This document shows positions 38,798-45,540 of a stretch of 47,163 nucleotides of DNA, piece after piece. The stretch is from an uncultured Corynebacterium sp. (GTDB lineage: Bacteria; Actinomycetota; Actinomycetes; Mycobacteriales; Mycobacteriaceae), in NCBI RefSeq assembly GCF_946998835.1, contig NZ_CAMQAZ010000020.1, positions 1 to 47,163 of the forward strand. The letters run 5' to 3'. The translations under genes and the position numbers were made by a program. Under the pieces are notes generated by a model. The model was given only the letters and a program-made list of their open reading frames with translations. It searched no databases and was not told the DNA's origin. Position 1 is the stretch's first letter. Each line of letters begins with the position of its first letter.

Positions 38798-39279
38798 ACA
38801 GCGTCCCCTTCGGGGTGACGGCGGTTGAAGATGTCGTTGAGCCGGTCGGTGAATTTGGTGGCGGCGTTGGTGTTTGGGGGGTTGATTGCTGGGGGTTGGT
38901 AGCCGCGGTGTGTGCCGAATGTGCCGTCGGCGATTTGTCGGTCGCGTTCGTCTTGTGCGGCCTGGCGGTGCGCTTCGATGGCGGCTTTTCGCTGGGGGTC
39001 GTTTTCCCACTTTGCGAGTACGGCTTTTGCGGCTTTGTGCATTTCGCCGGTGGTGACCATGCGTCCGTGGTCGATGTGGTTGACCCAGTGGTGCACGGCT
39101 TGTTCCCAGAGGTCAAGCGGGTAGTTTTTGGTGCCGAGTGCGTGTGCCCATTCGTTGATGAGTTCGCGGTTGGGTTGGCCGGTGCGGTCGAGGTGTGCGG
39201 GGAAGCGGTCGGGGGCGAGTCGTTTGCCGATTCCGAGGACGCGGACCGCGATGGCGGTCTTTTGTTGTGGAGTGAGCAT
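38794..39279 (-). CDS. Helicase-loader-like replication protein
   Basis: ATG 39277-39279 lies 5 bp after the initiator stop; the open frame extends upstream inside that gene but without an RBS. The 161-residue protein has an N-terminal helical domain (LTPQQKTAIAVRVLGIGKRL, LINEWAHALGTKNYPLDLWE, VTTGEMHKAAKAVLAKWEND), a pattern seen in actinophage proteins placed directly after initiators and thought to recruit the host replicative helicase. The C-terminal half is a disordered linker plus a short helix. Confidence 0.6.
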   Translation of the reverse strand: MLTPQQKTAIAVRVLGIGKRLAPDRFPAHLDRTGQPNRELINEWAHALGTKNYPLDLWEQAVHHWVNHIDHGRMVTTGEMHKAAKAVLAKWENDPQRKAAIEAHRQAAQDERDRQIADGTFGTHRGYQPPAINPPNTNAATKFTDRLNDIFNRRHPEGDAV

Positions 39280-39283
39280 GTGG

Positions 39284-40174
39284 TTATCCGATCTGTCGTT
39301 GGTGGATGACTTCCCCGTCGATGACGGGCTGTGTGCCGTTTTGCGGGCCTGCAAGCATTGCGGTGAGTACTTCTTCATCTGTGCGCTGTTGTCGCGCCTG
39401 TGGGCCGTCTGGGCGTGTTCTTGGGGTGAGTTTGTCGCCCCACCCATCCCGATTCAGCCATGTTGTCGGGTACGGGATGAAACGTTCGTCGGTGCCGTCC
39501 TGGGCGTGGAAGTCCGCAAACGTTCGTGTCGCGTCAAGCAGATCGTCAATGCGGATCCGCTTGAGCGCCCTGAACCACGCTTCGAACGCTTTGCGTTTAC
39601 CGACGGGTCGCGGGTAAGTAGCCCACCATGTTTCGAATCCGTCTGGGTAGCCGTTGGTGGTGTCGGGGATGTCTTCGGGTTCGTCGGTTTGGTTCACGCG
39701 CCCGACTTGTCGGGCATGTATTACCTGTTCCCCTGTTCCCCTGTTCCCCTGTTCCCCTGTTCCAGGCGCGAGAGTGTCGCGAGGGTCTCGCGAGGGTGTC
39801 GCGAGAGTGTCGCGAATAACAGCGTTTTCGCTGGTCGGCTCCGGGTAACGCGGCTTGTTCGGCTTATCAATGCGCTGATGGACATGCCAATTCGTAATTG
39901 CGATGTAATTACGGTCATCGACGGTGTAGCGAACAATTCGGCCCGCTTCAGACAGTCTCTGTAACCCTCCGGAAACCCTCGCGAGAGTCTCGCGAGAGTC
40001 TCGCGAAAGATCATCCGCGAACAAATCAGCCGCGATAAGAGCCATGCGGTCCAGGCCGACTCCATTGTCATCGACGTAGGACCACAGGCCGATAAACAGC
40101 AGGCGGTCTTCGATGGACAAGTTGGAGATGTCTTCGGAGCGCCAGAACTCTGGCTTGATGGACCTAATGCGCAC
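39284..40174 (-). CDS. Replication initiator protein (DnaD/O-like)
   Basis: A 296-residue protein. Residues 1-110 are a winged-helix domain of the phage initiator type (RIRSIKPEFWRSEDISNLSI, LLFIGLWSYVDDNGVGLDRM, IVRYTVDDRNYIAITNW). Residues ~60-75 and ~130-170 are encoded by iterons and tandem repeats (RDSRETLARVSGG, RDTLATPSRDPRDTLAPG, then Gly/Glu/Asn-rich). Residues ~185-240 form a second helical domain (YPDGFETWWATYPRPVGKRK, AFEAWFRAL). As in lambda O, the origin probably lies in this gene. No phage polymerase or helicase gene is seen. Confidence 0.75.
   Translation of the reverse strand: MRIRSIKPEFWRSEDISNLSIEDRLLFIGLWSYVDDNGVGLDRMALIAADLFADDLSRDSRETLARVSGGLQRLSEAGRIVRYTVDDRNYIAITNWHVHQRIDKPNKPRYPEPTSENAVIRDTLATPSRDPRDTLAPGTGEQGNRGTGEQVIHARQVGRVNQTDEPEDIPDTTNGYPDGFETWWATYPRPVGKRKAFEAWFRALKRIRIDDLLDATRTFADFHAQDGTDERFIPYPTTWLNRDGWGDKLTPRTRPDGPQARQQRTDEEVLTAMLAGPQNGTQPVIDGEVIHQRQIG
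39726..39763. repeat. 8-bp tandem repeat TGTTCCCC (4.75 copies)
   Basis: Units start at 39726, 39734, 39742, 39750 and 39758 (partial), with no mismatch. The period is not a multiple of three, so gain or loss of one unit shifts the reading frame of the initiator gene. It lies directly beside the iteron cluster. Confidence 0.95.
39768..39811. repeat. Four 11-bp iterons GCGAG(A/G)GT(G/C)TC, probable origin
   Basis: Head-to-tail copies at 39768, 39779, 39790 and 39801 differ only at two positions. An 11-bp period places every copy on the same face of the helix, as for initiator-binding iterons. A fifth, partial copy (GCGAA) follows. The AT-richer stretch near 39885-39920 could be the unwinding element. 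Confidence 0.8.
39981..40002. repeat. Second iteron cluster, two GCGAGAGTCTC copies
   Basis: Two perfect 11-bp copies (39981-39991, 39992-40002) followed by GCGAAAG. They match the first cluster, 170 bp away, so the initiator gene holds a two-part iteron array in the same orientation. Confidence 0.8.
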
Positions 40175-40224
40175 AGTGGGTTCCTTTGAATGTCAGTGTC
40201 GTAATTACAAATGTTGGATGGTGG

Positions 40225-40554
40225 CTAGGCGGCTTGGGTGTCCGGCATGGTGCCGACCCATTCGCGGATTGCTGCCCCGTGGCGAGACGGTGTGGTGGCA
40301 CACACGAACCGGCCTGTGGGTGTGATCAGTCCGTCAGCGTGCGCCCGGCGAAAGAAACTGCCGATTGTGTTTGGGTGGTGCGGGTCTGGCGCGTCAGCCA
40401 TGAGCAACCGGAAATGATCAGCGGTAAAAGGTGTGCCACGCCTAGCGAGGTGGTTCATCGCTTGTTGTGCTGCTGCGTCCCAACCACGGTGGATAGCGAT
40501 CTCCGCGAAATAAGCCACATCGCGTACGTCCAGGTCGAAAAGGTTAGGCTGCAT
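40225..40554 (-). CDS. 109-residue small DNA-binding-type protein
   Basis: ATG 40552-40554 overlaps the end of the double-HTH gene. The sequence (HRGWDAAAQQAMNHLARRGT, TADHFRLLM, IGSFFRRAHADGLITPTGRF) resembles a compact winged-helix fold common beside phage replication genes. The 50-bp gap to the initiator start holds its RBS only. Role unknown. Confidence 0.6.
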   Translation of the reverse strand: MQPNLFDLDVRDVAYFAEIAIHRGWDAAAQQAMNHLARRGTPFTADHFRLLMADAPDPHHPNTIGSFFRRAHADGLITPTGRFVCATTPSRHGAAIREWVGTMPDTQAA

Positions 40555-41317
40555 GACGCACCGACTTTGCCTGCTTAGCTGCCTTTGCTTGCCGTCCGCG
40601 TTCTCGGTCGCTTTCGAGGTAGATGAAATCGATGATTTCGTTGCTTGTTCGGGCTGTGGTGCCGTCAGCGATGTCTTTTAGCCGCGGGTAGCTGATTTCG
40701 GTGTGCTGCCATTTTCTCTTGTTGCCTGCTGGTGGGTGGTGTTCGTTGGGGTTGTCGATGTTGTCCCATTCCATTGGGGTGGCCCATTTGCGGCGTTTGG
40801 CTAGTGGTGTGGGTGGGCCTGCTACTGGTTGGTGTGCGACCTGGTCCCAGAGGGTGTTGATGGCTTGTGCGGTGGGGTGGGTGATGTTGACGCGTCCGGT
40901 GCTGATTTTTGAGATTAGGGCTTGGGCGAGTCCTGTGTTTGTGGCGATTTCGGTTTGTGTCCAGCCTGCTGCTTGGAGCGCGTGTAGGCGGCGTTGTGTG
41001 GGCCAGGCGGGTACCCAGGATGCGCCGGTGCGTGTGTGTGGGTTGATGCGTGCGATGCCGTCGGCGGTGGTTTTGCGGACTGTGCTGCGTTTGCCGTCCC
41101 GGAGGTTGTAGACGGAGTAGATGCTGATGCCGACGGTGTCGGCGATGGCGGCGCATGACCAGCCCGCGGCGAGGAGGGTGTGTAGTCGTGTGATGGTTGG
41201 GCCGGATGGGTGGTAGGTGTTGGCGGCGTTTTCGGTTTTGGCGTGTTTGCGGCAGTAGCCGTGTTTGGCGTTGCGTTGGGGTTTCATGTCGCAGGTTGGA
41301 CGTTTGCAGGTGTCCAA
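40544..41317 (-). CDS. Double helix-turn-helix protein with N-terminal Cys/His motif
   Basis: A 257-residue protein from TTG 41315-41317, six bases after AAAGGAC. The N-terminus has a Cys/His cluster (CKRPTCDMKPQ.., HGYCRKHAK), a likely zinc knot. Two similar HTH units follow: TRLHTLLAAGWSCAAIADTV (residues ~42-90) and RRLHALQAAGWTQTEIATNT (~108-155). The C-terminus is basic. Proteins of this build are common in actinophage early regions and probably regulate transcription; the target is unknown. Confidence 0.7.
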   Translation of the reverse strand: MDTCKRPTCDMKPQRNAKHGYCRKHAKTENAANTYHPSGPTITRLHTLLAAGWSCAAIADTVGISIYSVYNLRDGKRSTVRKTTADGIARINPHTRTGASWVPAWPTQRRLHALQAAGWTQTEIATNTGLAQALISKISTGRVNITHPTAQAINTLWDQVAHQPVAGPPTPLAKRRKWATPMEWDNIDNPNEHHPPAGNKRKWQHTEISYPRLKDIADGTTARTSNEIIDFIYLESDRERGRQAKAAKQAKSVRHAA

Positions 41318-41334
41318 TGTTTTGTCCTTTGCGT

Positions 41335-41370
41335 GGTTGGTGGGTGGTGTGGCGCGGTGGCAGCCGCGCC
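41335..41370 (-). promoter_or_regulatory. Full recurring leader before the double-HTH gene
   Basis: The minus strand shows the 7-bp hairpin GGCGCGG-CTGCCA-CCGCGCC (41370-41351), then ACACC, ACCCACCAACC (41345-41335), ACGC and the RBS AAAGGAC before TTG 41317. The remaining 41371-41467 is GC-rich with no gene. Confidence 0.7.
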
Positions 41371-41467
41371 GGGTAGTGGGGTGTGGTCACCGGATACCCC
41401 GCCCCGGTCCTGGCTTGTAGTCGAGGGCGTGTCTACGCGGGGGCGTGTGGAGTCGCCCCCGTTCTGG

Positions 41468-42292
41468 CTAGGCGGTTTGTTCTTCCGGTTCGTCTACAAC
41501 TTCACCGTCGATGTGCTCCGGCGCTTCACCATCACCCTCCGGGTGCTCCCCGTAATTAATCGCGTCTGGGGTCAGGTCCACACGCACTGTCTCGTCTGCT
41601 GCGATAGCGGTCGCCAACTCCGTGGACTTCGGCATCCACTTCGACAGCTGGCGTACACACGTCTTATGCGCCATTGCTTCGAAATTGTCCACCCACGGTC
41701 CAAATTTCTTCGACTTGGCGAAACGATCACGGTATACCAGCATTTCCGGGTAAGACATGACGTAGAAAGCGTGCCCACCCGTGGTGAATTTCGCGACCGC
41801 GTAGTAAGCAACCGGCTGGCCCTTATCGCCACCCATGTACGGCTTGTGGACCAGCTTGTCCTCCAGGCCGTAGTCCACCTCAAAGAAGTCGTTTTCGTAG
41901 ACGGTGCGTGCGATCAGCGACTGGATTTTGCCGGAGCGGTGCGCAAGCTCCACCAGCCCCTGGTAGCCAACGACGAGCTGTGCGACCTGGCCGCCCTGGC
42001 GGTTGTCGTAGAACGGAAGCAGGTAGGCGTGTCCAAGTACACCGGGGCGTAGGCCGAGCTGTGCGCAGGTCATGAGCGAGCCGAGTACGGACTGTGGGGT
42101 GCATTGTGCGAGTTTCGGGGTTTGGCGTAGGCAGGTCAGTGCGTCGCGTACAAGCTGGGATGCTTCGGCACCCTTGGGGGCTGCGAGCGCGAACTGTGAT
42201 TCCATGCTTCGGATTTGGTCTGCGAGGGTGGTGGGGCGCTGCTGTGCAGGCGTGCTGTTTGCTGCCATGCGCTGTTCTAGGTTCTTGGCCAT
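41468..42292 (-). CDS. recT: RecT single-strand annealing protein
   Basis: A 274-residue RecT-family recombinase: SQLVRDALTCLRQTPKLAQC, GSLMTCAQLGLRPGVLGHAY, LPFYDNRQGG, AQLVVGYQGLVELAHRSGKI, ARTVYENDFFEVDYG and KTCVRQLSKWMPKSTEL are the family landmarks in order. It anneals complementary strands made by the neighbouring exonuclease. The C-terminus is acidic. ATG 42290-42292 follows GAAAGGAC. Confidence 0.93.
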   Translation of the reverse strand: MAKNLEQRMAANSTPAQQRPTTLADQIRSMESQFALAAPKGAEASQLVRDALTCLRQTPKLAQCTPQSVLGSLMTCAQLGLRPGVLGHAYLLPFYDNRQGGQVAQLVVGYQGLVELAHRSGKIQSLIARTVYENDFFEVDYGLEDKLVHKPYMGGDKGQPVAYYAVAKFTTGGHAFYVMSYPEMLVYRDRFAKSKKFGPWVDNFEAMAHKTCVRQLSKWMPKSTELATAIAADETVRVDLTPDAINYGEHPEGDGEAPEHIDGEVVDEPEEQTA

Positions 42293-42310
42293 TTTGGTGT
42301 GTCCTTTCGG

Positions 42311-43324
42311 TTAGGCGATTGCCTGGGGGTTTATGGATATGTGCTGGTAGTCGGCGTATACGTCCGGGTGGTCCGCTTTGAGCCGGTCAGTGGCTAGCGC
42401 GAGTCTGGTCAAATACTTGGCGTACAGATCCGGCTTTTCGGCTTGTAGGCGTTTCTCGTTGAGCCTGCCGCGCTGCGTTTTCGCCCAGATGGTGTCGCCG
42501 GTGGCGATCTGGTCATGCCCCGCCATGAGTTTCAACAGGTGGTTGGTGGCTTCACGCTTACGCTTTTCGGCGTCCTTGTAGTCGGCTTGCGCTTGGTGGT
42601 ACTGCTCCACCCACTTGCGTGCGTCCTGCTCTTCGACTTCCTGGGTGCCGATCGTGCGGGACTGTCGCCACTCCGTGGCAAGCGCGTCCTTGGTTGATTC
42701 GTGCCACTCGATAGGTGGCTCCGTATCTGTCTCGACGAAGTTCCAGAATTCCTGCTCGGCTTTCCAAAGCATTTCGAGAATGTTGGGATTCAGCTCGACC
42801 CGGTGGATAGACAGGCTGTTGCCGCCGATTAGGCCCGCGACGACCGCTTCACGCCAGCCGGTTACAAGTCCTGCATGGTGTACTTGCACCTCGGCATGGT
42901 CTGGGATCTGGTCTGCCCATTGCTTCGCGTTGCGCGCTGAAGTGTTTTTGAACTCGCAAATGATGTTCGGGGCGATCATTCCGTCGAGGTTGGCGCGTAG
43001 CCACGGGTAGTCCTTGTGTGCCCATGCCTGTTCCGGTTTGTCGATTTGTACACCCAGGCGTTCGGCGGTTGTGGATCGGATGACGGGTTCGAGAATGTTT
43101 CCCCATTCCATCATTTCCGCTGTTTCCGGGTCTACTGGAACGTCCAGCGGGACGCGTCCGGTCTTTTCCAGCCAGATCGTGTAGGGAGACGGGCCTTTTT
43201 CGTATCCGACACCGGCAATGACGCTTGCGTCCGATGATCCGATGCCGTGTCGGCGTTGCTCGAGCCAGTCGTAACGGTCACGTGTTTCGGGTAACACGGT
43301 GACGGTGTTAGGGTGAAGTGGCAT
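42311..43324 (-). CDS. YqaJ-type recombination exonuclease
   Basis: A 337-residue nuclease of the lambda-exonuclease/YqaJ family. Key motifs are RHGIGSSDASVIAGVG, MMEWGNILEPVIRS, WLRANLDGMI, CEFKNTS (the E-x-K core) and VQVHHAGLVTG. It degrades 5' ends to make substrates for RecT, which follows 18 bp later. ATG 43322-43324 behind AAGGAA is chosen; the upstream extension covers the leader. The C-terminal ~100 residues are charged helical. Confidence 0.9.
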   Translation of the reverse strand: MPLHPNTVTVLPETRDRYDWLEQRRHGIGSSDASVIAGVGYEKGPSPYTIWLEKTGRVPLDVPVDPETAEMMEWGNILEPVIRSTTAERLGVQIDKPEQAWAHKDYPWLRANLDGMIAPNIICEFKNTSARNAKQWADQIPDHAEVQVHHAGLVTGWREAVVAGLIGGNSLSIHRVELNPNILEMLWKAEQEFWNFVETDTEPPIEWHESTKDALATEWRQSRTIGTQEVEEQDARKWVEQYHQAQADYKDAEKRKREATNHLLKLMAGHDQIATGDTIWAKTQRGRLNEKRLQAEKPDLYAKYLTRLALATDRLKADHPDVYADYQHISINPQAIA

Positions 43325-43339
43325 TGTGTTCCTTACCTT

Positions 43340-43403
43340 GGTTGGTGGGTACATGTGCATTCGAGTGGTCACTGTGGTGCGTTTTATAGGGGTGGCAGCC
43401 CCT
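43340..43403 (-). promoter_or_regulatory. Recurring leader before the YqaJ gene (spread form)
   Basis: Hairpin AGGGG-CTGCCA-CCCCT (43403-43388) and ACCCACCAACC (43350-43340) are both present on the minus strand but are separated by 37 bp here, not by 4-6 as in other copies. The RBS AAGGAA follows. Confidence 0.6.
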
Positions 43404-43424
43404 GCGCCTGGTGGTCACTCTCTT

Positions 43425-43610
43425 TTATGCGGCTGTGGTGTCTGCGAGGAATTGCATGAATGGTTCGACTTCTTCGGCGCGGATTCGGTAGGCCCGTCCG
43501 ATCTTCAATGCGGCCAGGTTCCCGGCTTTGATGTGGTTTCGGATGAACCTGTCCGAGAAGCCTGTGACGTGCGCGACTTCATCGACTGTTAAGTAGTCCT
43601 TTTCCATCAT
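43425..43610 (-). CDS. xis: Excisionase-like HTH protein
   Basis: A 61-residue protein with a MerR/HTH_17-type DNA-binding domain (DYLTVDEVAHVTGFSDRFIR, NHIKAGNLAALKIGRAYRIR), the form taken by many excisionases. It lies in the early operon, expressed on induction, while int lies beyond the repressor. Excisionase is the best guess; a small transcription factor is the alternative. Confidence 0.7.
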   Translation of the reverse strand: MMEKDYLTVDEVAHVTGFSDRFIRNHIKAGNLAALKIGRAYRIRAEEVEPFMQFLADTTAA

Positions 43611-43624
43611 GTTCTCCCTTGTGG

Positions 43625-44044
43625 TTAGTCGTTTAGCGCGTTGAGTAGGCCTACGAACTGCACGGCCAGGTGTGCGGTCTTTTCCGGGCCAAATGGGGAA
43701 ATCCGAATATTGGCGATGGTCTCGCCAGTGATGTTGCTTTCTACCTCAATCGAAGCAACCTCCTGGTATTCGACAAAGGCACACATCGACAGGGTGTAGT
43801 CGCCGAACTCATATTGCAGTCTCTGCTTGCCATTTGGGGTGTATCCATCAACTTTGGGTTCGATGATGTTTGGGGCTACCCCTGCTGCCTTGGTTAGGTG
43901 GTAGTCAACTTCTGTGACCATTTCGACAAATGCGGTCTGCCTGTCCTCGGTTTGGCCTGCGAGGGATTCAAGTCTGCCGCGTAGGTCTTGATCGTCGGTG
44001 GTGTCGAGGATCTCGCGTAGCCCCTGGCTAGTGGGAGTGCTCAT
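43625..44044 (-). CDS. 139-residue hypothetical early protein
   Basis: ATG 44042-44044 lies behind CAAGGAG and a full leader. The N-terminus is helical (LREILDTTDDQDLRGRLESL), the rest beta-rich (QRLQYEFGDYTLSMCAFVEY, IEVESNITGETIANIRISPF). No known domain. Found just before the excisionase-like gene in the operon. Confidence 0.6.
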   Translation of the reverse strand: MSTPTSQGLREILDTTDDQDLRGRLESLAGQTEDRQTAFVEMVTEVDYHLTKAAGVAPNIIEPKVDGYTPNGKQRLQYEFGDYTLSMCAFVEYQEVASIEVESNITGETIANIRISPFGPEKTAHLAVQFVGLLNALND

Positions 44045-44061
44045 TGTTTTGGCTCCTTGTC

Positions 44062-44093
44062 GGTTGGTGGGTGGTATGGCCTTGGCAGTGGCC
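44062..44093 (-). promoter_or_regulatory. Full recurring leader before gene 44044
   Basis: Hairpin GGCC-ACTGCCAA-GGCC (44093-44078), then ATACC, ACCCACCAACC (44072-44062), GACAAGGAG and ATG 44044. The stem is shorter than in other copies but the CTGCCA loop is kept. Confidence 0.65.
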
Positions 44094-44138
44094 TGGTGCC
44101 CGTGGTGGGGCTTGCACCCACCTGCCTGCTATGTCGGG

Positions 44139-44399
44139 CTATGCGGACTTTTCGGCGTAGTCGATGATTTCGTTGCCCCATGCGTCGATCTCGTCGAGGG
44201 CGCACGTGAGGGCGTCGAGGTGGGTGCGGAGACTCTTTCGCGCTTCCGGAGTGCCTAGGCCCATGCCCCCAGGCCCGTTGGTGGTGAATTCGTGGTGCAT
44301 GTCCTGGACTGCTTCGTAGATGCTGTTTAGGCAGTCGTTGACGGTGGGGAGTGCTTCGGGGTCTTGGAGGGCTTCGGTGAGGGGGAGGTTGTTCTGCAT
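44139..44399 (-). CDS. 86-residue helical early protein
   Basis: ATG 44397-44399 behind GAAAGAGACC. The content is helical and acidic (TVNDCLNSIYEAVQDMHHEF, LDALTCALDEIDAWGNEIID) with a Gly-rich turn (NGPGGMGLG). Possibly a four-helix fold. Function unknown. Confidence 0.6.
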   Translation of the reverse strand: MQNNLPLTEALQDPEALPTVNDCLNSIYEAVQDMHHEFTTNGPGGMGLGTPEARKSLRTHLDALTCALDEIDAWGNEIIDYAEKSA

Positions 44400-44421
44400 T
44401 TTCGGGGTCTCTTTCGGTTGT

Positions 44422-44432
44422 GGTTGGTGGGG
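44422..44432 (-). promoter_or_regulatory. Recurring leader (no hairpin) before gene 44399
   Basis: CCCCACCAACC on the minus strand, then ACAACC and GAAAGAGACC before ATG 44399. It starts 2 bp after the stop of the upstream gene. Confidence 0.55.
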
Positions 44433-44433
44433 G

Positions 44434-44646
44434 TTATTTGGTGGTGACGCGCCAGTATGGGTCGATGCTGGATAGTGCGTCGTTGTAGATGCAGTTCGCG
44501 AGTCCTGGGGTGTCTTCGGTGATTTCTTCGATGGCTTGGACGAGGGCTGCGATTGCTTTTTCGGGGACGTATTTGTCGGGGTTTTGGGCGTGGAGTTGTG
44601 CGACTCGGGCCTTGAATGACATTGCTGCGCTGATGTGGGTGGTCAT
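44434..44646 (-). CDS. 70-residue protein, first gene of the early operon
   Basis: ATG 44644-44646 follows GAAAGAGAAC. A small, mostly helical protein (SFKARVAQLHAQNPDKYVPE, AIAALVQAIEEITEDTPGLA). Its place next to the early promoter suggests a Cro-like role, but no clear HTH is seen. It is the first product made on induction. Confidence 0.6.
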   Translation of the reverse strand: MTTHISAAMSFKARVAQLHAQNPDKYVPEKAIAALVQAIEEITEDTPGLANCIYNDALSSIDPYWRVTTK

Positions 44647-44667
44647 GGTGTTCTCTTTCTGGTTTGG

Positions 44668-44701
44668 CCGGGGTGGCAGCCCCGGTCTTTGGTTGGTGGG
44701 T
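44668..44701 (-). promoter_or_regulatory. Recurring leader at the start of the early operon (hairpin nearest the gene)
   Basis: Here the order is reversed: ACCCACCAACC (44701-44691), then AAAGA, the hairpin CCGGGG-CTGCCA-CCCCGG (44685-44668), then AGAAAGAGAAC and ATG 44646. The stem is a perfect 6 bp with the same loop. Confidence 0.65.
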
Positions 44702-44734
44702 TCCGGTTGGTTCCTGTCGGTTCCGCTCGGTTCC
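44699..44734. repeat. Four GGTTCC repeats at exact 10-bp period
   Basis: GGTTCC occurs at 44699, 44709, 44719 and 44729, one helical turn apart, just downstream of the early promoter. Two further copies, 20 bp apart, lie before the integrase (46697 and 46717). Same-face phasing points to cooperative protein binding. Confidence 0.75.
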
Positions 44735-44742
44735 TGTTAGCT

Positions 44743-44779
44743 ATAACATTACATGACGCAACATTGCGACGCAACATTA
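44743..44779 (-). promoter_or_regulatory. Early promoter with overlapping TAATGTTGC-type sites
   Basis: Minus strand: -35 TTGCGT (44774-44769), 17 bp, -10 TAATGT (44751-44746). TAATGTTGC (44779-44771) overlaps the -35; CAATGTTGC (44766-44758) lies in the spacer; TAATGTTAT (44751-44743) covers the -10. Three 9-mers on one promoter are what a repressor-controlled early promoter should show. Confidence 0.65.
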
Positions 44780-44826
44780 TGGGTAAATTACCTGCTTGTA
44801 ACGTGCTTTCACCATGCTGCACCGGG

Positions 44827-44832
44827 TAGCAT
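44827..44832 (+). promoter_or_regulatory. Candidate -10 box for a leaderless repressor mRNA
   Basis: TAGCAT ends 8 bp before ATG 44841, so transcription would begin at or near the start codon. No RBS precedes the ATG. Leaderless repressor transcripts are known from lambda PRM and are frequent in actinobacteria. No clear -35 is visible. Confidence 0.4.
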
Positions 44833-44840
44833 CTAGCGGC

Positions 44841-45302
44841 ATGGAAACCAGCAACACACAGCCGAACATGCTCCTGGCCAACATGGCGCGAAACGCCAGG
44901 CTTGCCCTAGATATGAGTCAGGAAGATGTAGCCCTCGCCATGGATCGCTCACGCCATTGGGTTACCCAGCTGGAGCGTGGCACTTGGTACAAAAATGGCG
45001 AAACGTTCACGTTGGATGGGGATAATGCGCTGCGTTTGGCGTTGACGCTTGATTTGGATCCGGTTGAGGTTTTGCGTGCTGGCCAGGTGGAACTGGAACG
45101 CTGGCCCGATCTTTCAAAAGTACGTTCGAATAGTGATAGCGTTAAGAGCATCGACATCAGTAGTCTGTCACCACAACAACAAAACATCATCGAAAGGCTG
45201 GTAGATGAATTCAAATACCCAACCAGCGGCAACGACAAACCAGAGCCGGAACCCCGATCTCATCGTCGTGCCTCAAAGAGGTACCGCTTTCCCCAACCGT
45301 AA
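44841..45302 (+). CDS. Immunity repressor, XRE-type HTH
   Basis: A 153-residue protein, divergent from the early operon. Residues ~10-70 are an XRE/Cro-CI helix-turn-helix (LLANMARNARLALDMSQEDV, ALAMDRSRHWVTQLERGTWY). The C-terminal half is polar without an S24 peptidase motif, so RecA-stimulated self-cleavage is not expected; inactivation may depend on the antirepressor at 22433. ATG 44841 is chosen over the upstream frame because of the -10 box and the absence of an RBS. Confidence 0.8.
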   Translation: METSNTQPNMLLANMARNARLALDMSQEDVALAMDRSRHWVTQLERGTWYKNGETFTLDGDNALRLALTLDLDPVEVLRAGQVELERWPDLSKVRSNSDSVKSIDISSLSPQQQNIIERLVDEFKYPTSGNDKPEPEPRSHRRASKRYRFPQP

Positions 45303-45540
45303 CCTCACCAAACTCGAACAGGAAGCCGTCAAAAAAGACTGGGCCAACTTCGGCCACCACCCCCAGGCCGACAATGACCAAACCTGGCTAATCCAGGTCT
45401 GGCACATCAAAAACGGCACCCCCACAATCACACGCGAAATCACCCTCCCCAGGCAGACAATGCTGCCCTCGCCGCATCCTGCGATACATGCAAATAATGC
45501 CGCGTCGAAACCAGCGTCGAGTGCCCCACAATTTGCCTAA
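45205..45540 (+). CDS. 111-residue protein overlapping repressor and integrase ends
   Basis: ATG 45205 follows AAGGCTGGTAG and lies 98 bp inside the 3' end of the repressor gene in another frame. Its own 3' end overlaps the convergent integrase gene by about 100 bp. The middle looks folded (LTKLEQEAVKKDWANFGHHP, TWLIQVWHIKNGTPTITREI), the tail is Ala/Pro-rich. It may be an immunity accessory. Both overlaps make the exact ends uncertain. Confidence 0.5.
   Translation: MNSNTQPAATTNQSRNPDLIVVPQRGTAFPNRNLTKLEQEAVKKDWANFGHHPQADNDQTWLIQVWHIKNGTPTITREITLPRQTMLPSPHPAIHANNAASKPASSAPQFA

Noticed and set aside
38755..39309. 184-codon plus-strand frame over the helicase-loader gene
   Set aside because: Valine/glycine-rich antisense shadow without RBS; the minus-strand genes are coupled and better formed.
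39726..40002. CRISPR-like array near the initiator gene
   Set aside because: 8- and 11-bp head-to-tail repeats without spacers; iterons and a simple repeat fit better.
40665..41390. 241-codon minus frame overlapping the double-HTH gene
   Set aside because: Composition is almost only Arg/His/Pro/Thr, the out-of-frame shadow of the HTH protein.
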